The translations under genes and the position numbers were made by a program. Of a stretch of 55,395 nt of DNA, positions 17,385 to 25,732 are shown piece after piece (position 1 is the first letter of the stretch; each line of letters starts with the position of its first letter). The DNA is taken from assembly GCA_019115165.1 (NCBI GenBank), contig DXEB01000071.1:1-55395 (forward strand). The letters are read 5' to 3'. The DNA comes from Candidatus Anaerotignum merdipullorum (GTDB lineage: Bacteria; Bacillota; Clostridia; Lachnospirales; Anaerotignaceae). Under the pieces are notes generated by a model that was not told where the DNA came from, searched no databases, and saw only the letters and a list, made by a program, of their open reading frames with translations.

Positions 17385-17987
17385 TTACGGTTTTCCAAAA
17401 TTCCGTCTGCAAAATGCAGCAAAACGTTTTCTTTTATCTTCTCGCAGAATTTTCCGCACATACCGAAACGTCTCTGCTTCTCCTCTAACCGCCAGCATCT
17501 TCAACAGCCGCTCCAACAATTGAAAGGACTCTTCTTCCATCACATGATACTGTCTGCTTTTTTTATGATACAACCATGGGCTGGCTTGTGTATAAGCATC
17601 TTTTTGATAAACTCTGCAAGCAGCAATGCGATCCAGAAACATCTCCACAACATAAGGTGTTGGCATCTTCATACCACCTAAGATTTGTCCCGGTTTCAAT
17701 GTATAATCAATCCAATATTCAAAATGATGTTTATTTCTTCCCTTGTGATGCAGCCAAGCGGAGGAATATCCCTTTGCTTCTCTTTCTGCATTATTCGGAC
17801 TGCGATCTCCTTGAAAGTATCTGGCTCCTACTAAAAATTCCACCGGAGAATATTTCGAAAGATCATGCAGCAATCCTTGACGATACAGCCCCACCCGAAA
17901 ACAATACTGCCGCACCAATTTTCTATGCCGGGTAATGGTTCCAAAATGCTCTCGTAACCGCCAATTCTTCCAAAACTTCATTCCCAT
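17385..17987 (-). CDS. DUF5662-family protein
   Basis: 200 residues with an HD-like motif (GLLHDLSKYSPVEF) and the stretch GYSSAWLHHKGRNKHHFEYW, both features of the DUF5662 family found in many clostridia. The conserved His and Asp residues suggest a metal-binding hydrolase, but no activity is known to me. Very basic near both ends and with no membrane helix, so cytoplasmic. It has its own downstream terminator and stands 52 bases from the next gene. Confidence 0.8.
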   Translation of the reverse strand: MGMKFWKNWRLREHFGTITRHRKLVRQYCFRVGLYRQGLLHDLSKYSPVEFLVGARYFQGDRSPNNAEREAKGYSSAWLHHKGRNKHHFEYWIDYTLKPGQILGGMKMPTPYVVEMFLDRIAACRVYQKDAYTQASPWLYHKKSRQYHVMEEESFQLLERLLKMLAVRGEAETFRYVRKILREDKRKRFAAFCRRNFGKP

Positions 17988-18000
17988 CCTTCTTTCTTTA

Positions 18001-18033
18001 TGGCAAAGGACACTCCCACAGGAGTGCCCATCT
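18001..18033 (-). terminator. Weak terminator after the isochorismatase-fold gene
   Basis: GGGCACTCC/GGAGTGTCC hairpin on the minus strand, followed by only TTTG. It lies just past the stop at 18040. Confidence 0.5.
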
Positions 18034-18039
18034 GATTTG

Positions 18040-18582
18040 TTATTTTACCAATTTTGAGATCGTTTTGAAATGAGGAGACTTTGCGCCGCCAGTCAATTCA
18101 AATAATGCGCCTTCACAAGTTGTCATATAAGCGCCCTCTTTTTCCATCCGTTTGATACCAATTTCCTTATCATATGGTTTTCTGGAACCGATACAGTCCG
18201 CCACAACAAATACCTGCACTCCTGCCTCTAGCAAGTCAATGACCGTCTGCATCACACAAATATGCGCTTCTACGCCACATACCAAAATAGTCTTTTTCCC
18301 GATAGACTGAATCCAAGCTGCAATTTCTGCGCAGTCACAGCAGGAAAAAGATGTTTTTTCCAAATAACGAAAATCCGCAACCACTTCACGCAATGCAGGC
18401 ACCGTTTCTCCCAGCCCCTTTGTATACTGCTGTGAAAACGCGATTGGCACTTGAAGTTCTTGCAGTCCCTGTGCCAAAATTGCTGCCTGTTTCACAATCG
18501 CCTCATGATCCGCAATCGCGGGTACCAAACGTTCCTGAAAATCAATAAAAAGCGCCGCTGTATCTTCTGCTCGCAATTTCAT
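18040..18582 (-). CDS. Isochorismatase-fold cysteine hydrolase
   Basis: 180 residues. The catalytic triad of the family is visible: Asp in ALFIDFQERL, a Lys in the EKTSFSCCD region, and the nucleophile Cys in CGVEAHICVMQT. The closest family pattern is the YcaC-type hydrolases of unknown substrate; nicotinamidase motifs are not evident. The ATG at 18582 is preferred because GGAGGA sits at good distance; an in-frame ATG nine codons earlier is less well placed. It is probably monocistronic. Confidence 0.85.
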   Translation of the reverse strand: MKLRAEDTAALFIDFQERLVPAIADHEAIVKQAAILAQGLQELQVPIAFSQQYTKGLGETVPALREVVADFRYLEKTSFSCCDCAEIAAWIQSIGKKTILVCGVEAHICVMQTVIDLLEAGVQVFVVADCIGSRKPYDKEIGIKRMEKEGAYMTTCEGALFELTGGAKSPHFKTISKLVK

Positions 18583-18653
18583 AAACCCAATTCCTCCTAT
18601 TTTCATCATAGTACAAATACTATTTTACTCGAAAAAAGAAGGATTGTCTATGC

Positions 18654-19430
18654 CTAGACATATTTTCTCATACGTTTTAATGCGGATTTTTCCAGACGAG
18701 AAACCTGAGCCTGGCTGATTCCAATTTCAGAACTGACTTCTGTTTGTGTTTTTCCTTCAAAAAAACGCAGGGACACAATTTTTTTCTCTCTGTCTGATAA
18801 ATGCCGCATCGCTTCTTGTAAAGACAAATTTTCCAGCCATAATTTGTCTCCATTTTTTTCATCGCTAACCTGATCCATGACAAATAACGTATCTCCACCA
18901 TCATGGTACACCGGCTCAAACAACGAAACCGGATCCTGTATTGCATCCAATGCCAAAACAACACTTTCTTTCGGCATTTCCATTTCTTTCGCAATTTCCT
19001 CTACCGTTGGTTCTTTTGCCTTTTCCGCTGTCAGGCGTTCTCGTATTTGCAGTGCACGGTATGCCGTATCGCGCAGCGAGCGTGATACACGAATGGTATT
19101 ATTGTCCCGCAAATATCGCCGCACCTCCCCGCTGATCATAGGACATAAATAACTGGACGGCATAACGTCTAGATCCGGATTAAAGTTTTCAATTGCTTTC
19201 AACAAGCCGACTACGCCTACCTGAAACAAATCGTCTATATCTTCACTGCGGTTTTCAAACCGCTTAATCACACTCAAAACCAAACGCAGATTTCCTTCAA
19301 TCAGTAATTCTCGGGCGCTTTCATCCCCGTCTCGGTATCTGCGGAATAATTCCTTCGCCTCCACTGCGCTTAGCACTGGAAGCTGTGCTGTATTTACACC
19401 GCTGATTTCCACTTTTTTATAATAGCCCAT
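18654..19430 (-). CDS. sigG: Sporulation sigma factor G
   Basis: 258 residues, the late forespore sigma factor. The diagnostic N-terminus VEISGVNTAQLPVL is the segment bound by anti-sigma factors. Further matches are DDLFQVGVVGLLKAIENF, IRVSRSLRDTAYRALQ, ALDAIQDPVSLFEPVYHDGGD and the region 4.2 helix GISQAQVSRLEKSALK. One part of the promoter-melting region departs from consensus: residues 89-99 read VMPSSYLCPMI where sigma-G proteins have V(K/R)FSTYAVPMI. The gene follows sigE in the standard order but is separated from it by about 420 bases with a terminator, consistent with its own forespore promoter. Confidence 0.94.
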   Translation of the reverse strand: MGYYKKVEISGVNTAQLPVLSAVEAKELFRRYRDGDESARELLIEGNLRLVLSVIKRFENRSEDIDDLFQVGVVGLLKAIENFNPDLDVMPSSYLCPMISGEVRRYLRDNNTIRVSRSLRDTAYRALQIRERLTAEKAKEPTVEEIAKEMEMPKESVVLALDAIQDPVSLFEPVYHDGGDTLFVMDQVSDEKNGDKLWLENLSLQEAMRHLSDREKKIVSLRFFEGKTQTEVSSEIGISQAQVSRLEKSALKRMRKYV

Positions 19431-19626
19431 CGTTACACCCCCGTTGACGGTACGATACCGCCATGCTTATTCATCTGCTGATGCACAGATGCTCTATCAC
19501 AAATTTTCCCTCCGACAGGCAAAATATACCTCGCAAAAATTACCATATTCCGCCGAAACAAATTTGCATAACCTCTATTCTATTTGGATATTTTTATGAT
19601 ATCCGCAGAGAAAAGGAGGACTTTCC

Positions 19627-19794
19627 ATGCGAAGCAAAGAATGTACAGAAGCCATTTTCCACATACAGGAATCTCGGGATAGCACCAGACGCATTTCGTT
19701 CCAAAGCCATGGCAGACCCATGCAAGCGTTCGATCGCGGCAATGGGAAGATACAAAATACAGATTTTGAGCCATTGCATTACATTGACACATGA
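19627..19794 (+). CDS. Small 55-residue protein between sigE and sigG, unknown
   Basis: A plus-strand frame starting MRSKECTEAIFHIQESRDST behind a near-ideal AAGGAGG ribosome site eight bases upstream. It runs to a TGA at 19794, four bases before a strong hairpin. The protein is hydrophilic and has no membrane segment. It lies antisense to the spacer between sigE and sigG, so it could be forespore or mother-cell expressed, but that is inference. I do not recognise a family and cannot exclude a chance open frame. Confidence 0.45.
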   Translation: MRSKECTEAIFHIQESRDSTRRISFQSHGRPMQAFDRGNGKIQNTDFEPLHYIDT

Positions 19795-19798
19795 AAAA

Positions 19799-19831
19799 TG
19801 CCTGTGTTTTTCCAAAGGAAAAACACAGGCA
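19799..19831 (-). terminator. Terminator between sigE and sigG
   Basis: A perfect 15-bp stem (arms 19799-19813 and 19817-19831, loop AAA). On the minus strand it runs into TTTTTCATG. It ends the spoIIGA-sigE transcript and may also end the small plus-strand gene. Confidence 0.85.
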
Positions 19832-19854
19832 CCGTTTCTTTACTCCTCTCCTTT

Positions 19855-20586
19855 TTACATCAATTTATTCATTTCCTTTTTCAACCGTCCCATAATCTTT
19901 TTTTCCAATCTGGAAATATATGATTGGGATATTCCTAAAATATCCGCCACCTCCTTCTGGGTACGTTCCGTTGTTTCGGGCAATATGCCAAATCGCATTT
20001 GTACAATCTGCCGTTCTCTGCCGGAAAGCTTTTCCATTGCTGTATGCAGCAGATCTCGATTCACCTCCTCTTCAATGCTTTTGTAAATGACATCTCCTTC
20101 TGTGCCCAAGATATCCGATAACAGCAGTTCATTTCCTTCCCAATCCACATTCAGCGGTTCGTCAATCGAAACTTCTGCTTTCGTTTTGCTGTTGCGCCTT
20201 AGATACATCAATATTTCATTTTCAATACAACGAGACGCATAGGTTGCCAACTTAATATTTTTATCCGTCTTAAAGGTATTGATGGCTTTGATCAGTCCAA
20301 TGGTACCGATGGAAATCAAGTCCTCCACGTTAATTCCTGTGTTTTCAAACTTTCTGGCAATATACACCACCAGACGCAAATTTCGTTCAATCAATACAGA
20401 TTTCACCTGTAAATCATCTTCGCCTCCCAACTGCTCCAACAATACAGATTCTTCTTCCGGTTTCAGCGGGGGCGGAAATACATCGCTACCTCCAATATAA
20501 AACACACCGTTTTCTTTCCGCCATTTCCGCCAACTGTTCCGCAGGCGGTATTTCCACAAAAACAGTTGATACTTCCATTGCTTCAT
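19855..20586 (-). CDS. sigE: Sporulation sigma factor E precursor
   Basis: 243 residues, the early mother-cell sigma factor made as an inactive precursor. The basic, amphipathic pro-sequence (about residues 1-30) ends at the conserved VFYIGGSD, around which SpoIIGA cleaves. Regions 2 and 4 are canonical: [57 protein letters not shown] and [21 protein letters not shown] precedes the ATG. It starts two bases after spoIIGA, so the two are translated together. Confidence 0.97.
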   Translation of the reverse strand: MKQWKYQLFLWKYRLRNSWRKWRKENGVFYIGGSDVFPPPLKPEEESVLLEQLGGEDDLQVKSVLIERNLRLVVYIARKFENTGINVEDLISIGTIGLIKAINTFKTDKNIKLATYASRCIENEILMYLRRNSKTKAEVSIDEPLNVDWEGNELLLSDILGTEGDVIYKSIEEEVNRDLLHTAMEKLSGRERQIVQMRFGILPETTERTQKEVADILGISQSYISRLEKKIMGRLKKEMNKLM

Positions 20587-20588
20587 CT

Positions 20589-21452
20589 TTATTCCTCCTC
20601 CAGCAAAACAGGCGGAACCAATATTTCATACCCGCCCGAAAAAATATCGTTGTATAACCCGATGACCGCCTGTTCTCGCACAGATTGCCGTTCTCCCTGC
20701 CAGATGATCATGCGGTCCAGTTTTACCGTCATCAGCCGTCCGGATACCGTTCCCAAAGCGGAATACGCTACCTCCGAAAACCGCTGCGCATCCGCAAGCG
20801 GTAATGCTTCACCAGATAACAAACACAACGCACACTCTTTTGAAAACAGTGGTAAACAAGCAGCACATTCCGCCACCGGAATCGCCGTCCCATCCGCGTC
20901 ACACAATTGATTCCCAGTATCCAAAAAACCAGATACTTCACAAGATTTGCCTTGATATACTAGCGTTACGCTACAGTACAGATGCCGTTTGCGTCCATGA
21001 CGTTCCAGCCATCGTGCACCGCCCTTTAGAATGGCGTAAAAGAACAGGCATCCCCAAAGCAGCCATTGCCAGGGCATCCGCTCTATAGATACGGTAAGCC
21101 CATTGCCGAACAACCGCTGGATTTGCGTTTTTGCAAACAATGTCGTCAAAAATCCGCCCAATATCCATGCGGCACCGATGGATGCTGCCCACAGGGAAAA
21201 GAATCGTTTCCATCTCTTTGGCGTAAACGCCAGATAAATGCCGACAGCAGAGAGCAACAGGGACCAGATCCATCCATTGTGCCATCCATACCCCATCCAC
21301 AGCAACATACAATAGAGTAAAGAAGAACCAAATCCGCCCAGCATCATCCGGCAGAAAGCGCAAGGAATTCCACACCATTTTCCGGCAATCCACAACAAAA
21401 AACAACAGCATGCGCCATTGACCAGAAACAATATATCTATGTAAACTTCCAC
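20589..21452 (-). CDS. spoIIGA: Sigma-E processing peptidase SpoIIGA
   Basis: 287 residues. Five hydrophobic helices fill the first half ([19 protein letters not shown] onward) and a soluble aspartic protease domain the second, with the catalytic motif [10 protein letters not shown]. It acts at the septum during sporulation and cleaves the sigma-E precursor made by the next gene. The start is a GTG at 21452, placed six bases after AGGAGGG; longer readings upstream carry no SpoIIGA sequence. Confidence 0.93.
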   Translation of the reverse strand: MEVYIDILFLVNGACCCFLLWIAGKWCGIPCAFCRMMLGGFGSSLLYCMLLWMGYGWHNGWIWSLLLSAVGIYLAFTPKRWKRFFSLWAASIGAAWILGGFLTTLFAKTQIQRLFGNGLTVSIERMPWQWLLWGCLFFYAILKGGARWLERHGRKRHLYCSVTLVYQGKSCEVSGFLDTGNQLCDADGTAIPVAECAACLPLFSKECALCLLSGEALPLADAQRFSEVAYSALGTVSGRLMTVKLDRMIIWQGERQSVREQAVIGLYNDIFSGGYEILVPPVLLEEE

Positions 21453-21471
21453 TTTGTTCCCTCCTGTCCTT

Positions 21472-21549
21472 ATTATAAAAAACCAGAGGAGCAAAACTTG
21501 TCGCAACGGCTGAATGAAAGAAAAAAAAGACCGGAAAAAGCCGACAAAA
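21472..21549 (-). promoter_or_regulatory. Putative spoIIG promoter with Spo0A-box-like sites
   Basis: A perfect TATAAT (plus-strand 21472-21477) lies 20 bases before spoIIGA. Upstream sit two imperfect matches to the Spo0A box (TGTCGAA type) at about 21498-21507 and 21540-21549. The Bacillus spoIIG promoter is likewise activated by Spo0A bound at and upstream of -35. The boxes are weak matches. Confidence 0.4.
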
Positions 21550-21833
21550 TTCGTATCCCGTCCCCTGTCTATCTTCCAAAAACACTGGTTCTGCAAAGGG
21601 GCAAACGCTCTCAACGACCGTCCTCTTCCTGCACAAACTTTGATCCCAAACAAAAACAGCCGATATCTAACCAATGCCGACTGTACTGCGCTGCAAAACC
21701 TCAAATTCCATTTGCTATACCAAATATCCAATGCGCTTCTCCCGATCCCTTTTGACATATATGTTCCCTCAACAATACTTCTTCTCCCCGATCCTTCAGA
21801 CTCATCTCTGTGGTAAACATATTCCCGACAGAA
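21550..21833. other. Intergenic stretch upstream of spoIIGA, nothing else recognised
   Basis: Short open frames on both strands lack ribosome sites and motifs. No gene is called. Confidence 0.4.
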
Positions 21834-21882
21834 CAAAAAAACCCCTCAAAGCTGTTTGATAAAAACGCCTTGAGGGATTTTG
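21834..21882 (-). terminator. Terminator of the ferredoxin-nitroreductase gene
   Basis: CCCTCAAGG paired with TTTGAGGG around an AT-rich loop, then TTTTTTTG on the minus strand. It starts 35 bases past the stop at 21918. Confidence 0.8.
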
Positions 21883-21917
21883 AAGCAAGTCTGATCCAAT
21901 CAAAAGTTGTTCAGCAC

Positions 21918-22706
21918 TTATTTCCATGTTACATTTGCCGGTTTCCTCGGCACCGTTCTATAATACGCAACCTTTGGATATCCAATCAGCATGCATGCTG
22001 CAATTGATTCTCCTGTGATACCTAAACATTCCTGTGCTTGCGGGCTATAGTTCAGTCCACTTTGAATAAATCCGCTGTATAACGTACCCAACCCTTCTGC
22101 CTGCGCCATCAGTTCCATGCTGCGTGCAGCTAACTGCCCATTCCACGGGGAACTGCAAGTCAACACCACCAATACCGGTGCATCAAAGAATAATGCATCT
22201 TTGCTGGGTACCGACTGTTTTTTCTTCTGTAAGCTCTGCAGCAGTCGCTGGTACTGCGGTATTGCATTGAATTGTATCAATCGGTCAATTCCTTCCCATA
22301 TCAACGCTTTGATCTGCTCTAATTCTTTCTGCACCACCACAAAATGCACATCCTGCCGATTGCTTGCTGTTGGTGTGTACCTGCCTGCCTCTACAATCCG
22401 TTCCAATTTCGCCTGTTCCACCGCTTTGCATTGATATTGCCGAATCGAACGATGGCATTTCATCGCATACAACAGGTTTTTCGGTGAAACTGTACATTGC
22501 TGCGCATCATAGGGCAATACCTCGGTCATATCATACGCGCCATCCATCGAAACCGCTCCCATCGGACAAACTGCCACACAATGCCCACATTCCATACACG
22601 CCCCGATCCATCTGGCTTTCCCATTTTTGATAGAAATCGCTTGCGGAAAACAATCTTGTTCACACTGCCCACAGCCAATACACAACTTCTCTTCCACATG
22701 AACCAT
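21918..22706 (-). CDS. Ferredoxin-nitroreductase fusion protein
   Basis: 262 residues. Two 4Fe-4S clusters lie at the N-terminus (CIGCGQCEQDCFP and CMECGHCVAVCP, about residues 8-48). An FMN nitroreductase domain follows from about residue 70 (CHRSIRQYQ, AGRYTPTASNRQ, MELMAQAEGLGTLYSGF). This two-domain type is common in anaerobes and presumably passes electrons from the clusters to FMN to reduce an unknown substrate. The ATG at 22706 is chosen because AAAGGAAG precedes it and the ferredoxin domain starts immediately. The 20-base gap to the membrane protein gene upstream indicates co-transcription. Confidence 0.88.
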   Translation of the reverse strand: MVHVEEKLCIGCGQCEQDCFPQAISIKNGKARWIGACMECGHCVAVCPMGAVSMDGAYDMTEVLPYDAQQCTVSPKNLLYAMKCHRSIRQYQCKAVEQAKLERIVEAGRYTPTASNRQDVHFVVVQKELEQIKALIWEGIDRLIQFNAIPQYQRLLQSLQKKKQSVPSKDALFFDAPVLVVLTCSSPWNGQLAARSMELMAQAEGLGTLYSGFIQSGLNYSPQAQECLGITGESIAACMLIGYPKVAYYRTVPRKPANVTWK

Positions 22707-22726
22707 ATCTGACACTTCCTTTTCCC

Positions 22727-23266
22727 TCAGATCATCCAGTAAATAATCTCCATACTCAATACAACAAGTACCGCACCTGCCAGCCAACTGCGACTTTTTT
22801 CTGTCAGCCGACCGTTTTTCCTCTCCAGCCACGGCTGTATGCCATAAAACACACATAATCCCCACAAACCAAAACGAATACTGGGATTTAAGGCAATCCT
22901 GCCCTGGAAATCAAACGCAAACCGCTGATAATCCCAAAGCCAACTGCCGGTTGTCCATTCCAAAAAATAACTGGCAGCCAATTCTATGCCTGTTGCAATC
23001 AAAGCCACGCCAAAGAATACCAAAAACGGCGTAATACAGATACGCCTCCAGATAATATTCCGATTTCGCAAACGACGCAGCAAGCACAGAATTGCCAACG
23101 CACCCACACCATATACCGGCAGATATGGTCCCAACAAGACTCCTCTGTTGGAAAACTCCCAGCCGTATACCACCACTTCCAAAAACACTTCATACAGCCA
23201 ACCAATGATGGAATATGCCATGAAATACAACACATATGCCTGACCTCGTTTGATCGCCTCCATCAT
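22727..23266 (-). CDS. CmpB-type putative ABC transporter permease membrane protein
   Basis: 179 residues with about five hydrophobic helices. The N-terminal pattern AYSIIGWLYEVFLE and the segment FSNRGVLLGPYLPVYGVGA are typical of the family labelled putative ABC-transporter permease (CmpB-like). No ATPase or binding protein is nearby, so transport is unproven. The start follows GGGGGAG; the neighbouring ATG one codon on is equally possible. Confidence 0.75.
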   Translation of the reverse strand: MMEAIKRGQAYVLYFMAYSIIGWLYEVFLEVVVYGWEFSNRGVLLGPYLPVYGVGALAILCLLRRLRNRNIIWRRICITPFLVFFGVALIATGIELAASYFLEWTTGSWLWDYQRFAFDFQGRIALNPSIRFGLWGLCVFYGIQPWLERKNGRLTEKSRSWLAGAVLVVLSMEIIYWMI

Positions 23267-23404
23267 TACTCCCCCTTTTCCATGATAAGGCTTCTTCTGT
23301 TCCATTTACATATATTTCGACATTATATCATAGCATTCAATAAAACACCAGTATTTTTCTAGGAAATAACGCTGTCTCTTTATAAACATTACACTGCATA
23401 CAAA

Positions 23405-23433
23405 AGTTGCCACAGCCTAACAGCCATGACAAC
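23405..23433 (-). terminator. Probable terminator after the SUFU-domain gene
   Basis: GTTGTCATGGC and GGCTGTGGCAAC pair with several G-U pairs. TTTTG follows on the minus strand. Confidence 0.45.
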
Positions 23434-23444
23434 CTCTATTCTCC

Positions 23445-24209
23445 CTATTCTTTCGCCGCGTCACCTTCCGCTTTGTCCATACACACATTGGGTCTATCTG
23501 GAAAAAAGATCATCCCAAACCCATTGATTCCAGATAATTTTTGTAAAAGCGCTTCTGTCCCCTCTTTTTGCTGAAATGCAATTTCTTCTTGATACAACGG
23601 CAGTAATGCATACAAATTGATCAGTGTACCATTCTTGGTATGGAACATACTGATATTCTCATGAAGGGCAGACAGCATGGTGCCACATAATTTCGTCGTT
23701 TCCTCGTCATAAGAGACATATCGCTCTGAATTCGGGATGGTATGTCCCCATCCCAGCCAGCTTTGATACTCATGCGGAAATCTCGCCAAATACTGCAGTA
23801 AATCGACTGGCCACCACAACGAATTCGAATATGCTTCTCCTTCTGCCGGCTCTGTCAGCTTCCATTCTGCCGGAAGCAGCGCAATCAACTCTGCATGCTC
23901 CAACATCTGGTACTCCGGATAAAAAGACTCCGGCAGCCGCATCGCAAGTGCACTCATTCCCACTGTGTACAACACATGAAAATCCTGTTTGGTCGGTGCT
24001 TCCAAAATATGAATGTCTACTTGTACAAAATCATTGCGATGATCAAAAAAAACACGTTCTGTCCGATTCGGAAAACATTTGTTCATATGTTGCTGAATTT
24101 CTTTTGCATATGGCGTTACATGTACCGGGCGATGTTTTTGGGATGTTTTCGGTTCCACATGATGATATACCGATGCTTCTGCCGTTTGCTTGATTTCTTT
24201 TTCTTCCAT
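23445..24209 (-). CDS. Suppressor-of-fused (SUFU) domain protein
   Basis: 254 residues. The SUFU-like domain fills most of the protein, with typical strings HVLYTVGMSALAMRLPE, ELIALLPAEWKL and FPHEYQSWLGWGHTIPN. Bacterial SUFU-domain proteins are often found as immunity proteins of polymorphic toxins or as housekeeping proteins of unknown role. No toxin gene is adjacent. Here it follows ftsY by 14 bases and ends the operon, so it is co-expressed with protein-targeting genes. No membrane segment. Function unknown. Confidence 0.75.
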   Translation of the reverse strand: MEEKEIKQTAEASVYHHVEPKTSQKHRPVHVTPYAKEIQQHMNKCFPNRTERVFFDHRNDFVQVDIHILEAPTKQDFHVLYTVGMSALAMRLPESFYPEYQMLEHAELIALLPAEWKLTEPAEGEAYSNSLWWPVDLLQYLARFPHEYQSWLGWGHTIPNSERYVSYDEETTKLCGTMLSALHENISMFHTKNGTLINLYALLPLYQEEIAFQQKEGTEALLQKLSGINGFGMIFFPDRPNVCMDKAEGDAAKE

Positions 24210-24223
24210 ATGTTCTACCTCTC

Positions 24224-25723
24224 TTATTCCGTTTCTCCAAACAGTGCCCTCGCAAAATCAATCGCATTGAATTTTTGCAAATCTTCCATTCCTTCTCCCA
24301 CACCGATATAGCGCACTGGAATTTTCAATTCATTCTTGATCGCAACGACAATACCGCCTTTTGCCGTTCCGTCCAGTTTGGTTAGAATGATTCCCGTAAT
24401 TTCTGTCACACCCATAAATTCTTTTGCCTGCATCAATGCATTCTGCCCTGTCGTCGCGTCCAACACCAAATACGTTTCCTTGTGTGCAGCCGGGTACTCT
24501 CGCTCAATGACACGAGAAATCTTGCGCAACTCTTCCATCAAATTTTTCTTATTGTGCAAACGACCTGCTGTATCACAAATCAGTAAATCAGTTTTTCTGC
24601 GCTTTGCTTCATGCGCTGCATCATAAACAACGGCTGCCGGATCTGCATTCTCCTCATGCCGAATCACCTCAATGCCTGCCCGCTGTCCCCAAATTTCCAG
24701 CTGATCAATCGCAGCCGCGCGGAACGTATCCGCCGCCGCAAGCAGTACGCTCTTCCCTTCCTGTTTAAAGTTATGCGCCAGTTTTCCAATGGTCGTCGTT
24801 TTTCCCACCCCATTTACACCAATCACCAGCATAACGGATGGAGAAGGCAGTTGTTCCTCTTCTTCCACTCCTTCTTGTAAGATTTCTGTTATCTCATCAA
24901 TCAGCATTCCTCTAATCTGTGCTGGATCGGTTGCGCGTTCTTTTTTCACACGCTGTCGCAAACGCTCCACAATGTGCATCGTCGTTTCTACGCCCATATC
25001 TGCCAGAATCAAAGCTTCTTCCAATTCTTCAAACAATTCCTCATCTATTTTTGTAAAACTGCCTAAAATGGTATCTACATTGCCGAAAATATTTTTTCTG
25101 GTTTTATCCAAACCTGCTTTCAGACGCGAGAAGAATCCTTTTTTTTCCGCTTTCGGTTCCTCTGTAGACGCCGCTGCAGATTTCTCCTCCAGCTCATCCG
25201 ACATCTCTTCCTGCAACGGTATCTCCGCTTCCTTCTCTTTCACTTGCATCGAGATGCTCCGTTCTGTTTCTATTTCTGCTGCTGCCGGTTCTTCTGTTAA
25301 TCCCGTCGCAGATTCTCCCATCATATCATCGTCTGACATTCCTTCTTGCAAAGAAAGTTCCTCTTCCTTTTCTTCTGCCTGTATTTGGATATTCTGTTCT
25401 GCTTCTGTTTGTATATCCTTTGCCCACTCTGTATCCAGCTGCGCTGCCTCTTCCATCCGCTCCGCAGCAATATCCTCATTTTCGCGGTATAATGTGCCGC
25501 CTGCTTTTTCATGGAAATCAATTTCTTCTTCATCCATCACTTCATGCACTGCCTGATTGATGGCCGTAGTGGTACCAAGACGCGTATCCACATTCAATAC
25601 AATATCCGCTTCCTCTTGCGGTTCTGTTTCCACTCGAATGCCTTCCACTTCCACCACATGTTCCTCTGTCTGCTGTACTACCGGTTCTTGTGGTTTCTTT
25701 TTCAAAAAATCAAATAATCCCAT
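24224..25723 (-). CDS. ftsY: Signal recognition particle receptor FtsY
   Basis: 499 residues. A long acidic N-terminal region (about 1-190, very rich in E with repeated EEE/AEKE patterns) resembles the membrane-associating A domain. Then comes the NG GTPase domain with GVNGVGKTTTIGKLAH (G1), DTFRAAAIDQLEIW (G2), DTAGRLHNKKNLMEEL (G3), TKLDGTAKGG (G4) and VGVGEGMEDL near the end. It receives ribosome-SRP complexes at the membrane. The acidic extension is longer than in Bacillus FtsY (329 residues) and more like that of E. coli. It starts nine bases after smc, forming one operon. Confidence 0.95.
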   Translation of the reverse strand: MGLFDFLKKKPQEPVVQQTEEHVVEVEGIRVETEPQEEADIVLNVDTRLGTTTAINQAVHEVMDEEEIDFHEKAGGTLYRENEDIAAERMEEAAQLDTEWAKDIQTEAEQNIQIQAEEKEEELSLQEGMSDDDMMGESATGLTEEPAAAEIETERSISMQVKEKEAEIPLQEEMSDELEEKSAAASTEEPKAEKKGFFSRLKAGLDKTRKNIFGNVDTILGSFTKIDEELFEELEEALILADMGVETTMHIVERLRQRVKKERATDPAQIRGMLIDEITEILQEGVEEEEQLPSPSVMLVIGVNGVGKTTTIGKLAHNFKQEGKSVLLAAADTFRAAAIDQLEIWGQRAGIEVIRHEENADPAAVVYDAAHEAKRRKTDLLICDTAGRLHNKKNLMEELRKISRVIEREYPAAHKETYLVLDATTGQNALMQAKEFMGVTEITGIILTKLDGTAKGGIVVAIKNELKIPVRYIGVGEGMEDLQKFNAIDFARALFGETE

Positions 25724-25732
25724 TGTTTCACC

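Noticed and set aside
21498-21816. Three overlapping plus-strand frames upstream of spoIIGA
   Set aside because: Low-complexity, no ribosome site, and antisense to the spoIIG promoter region.
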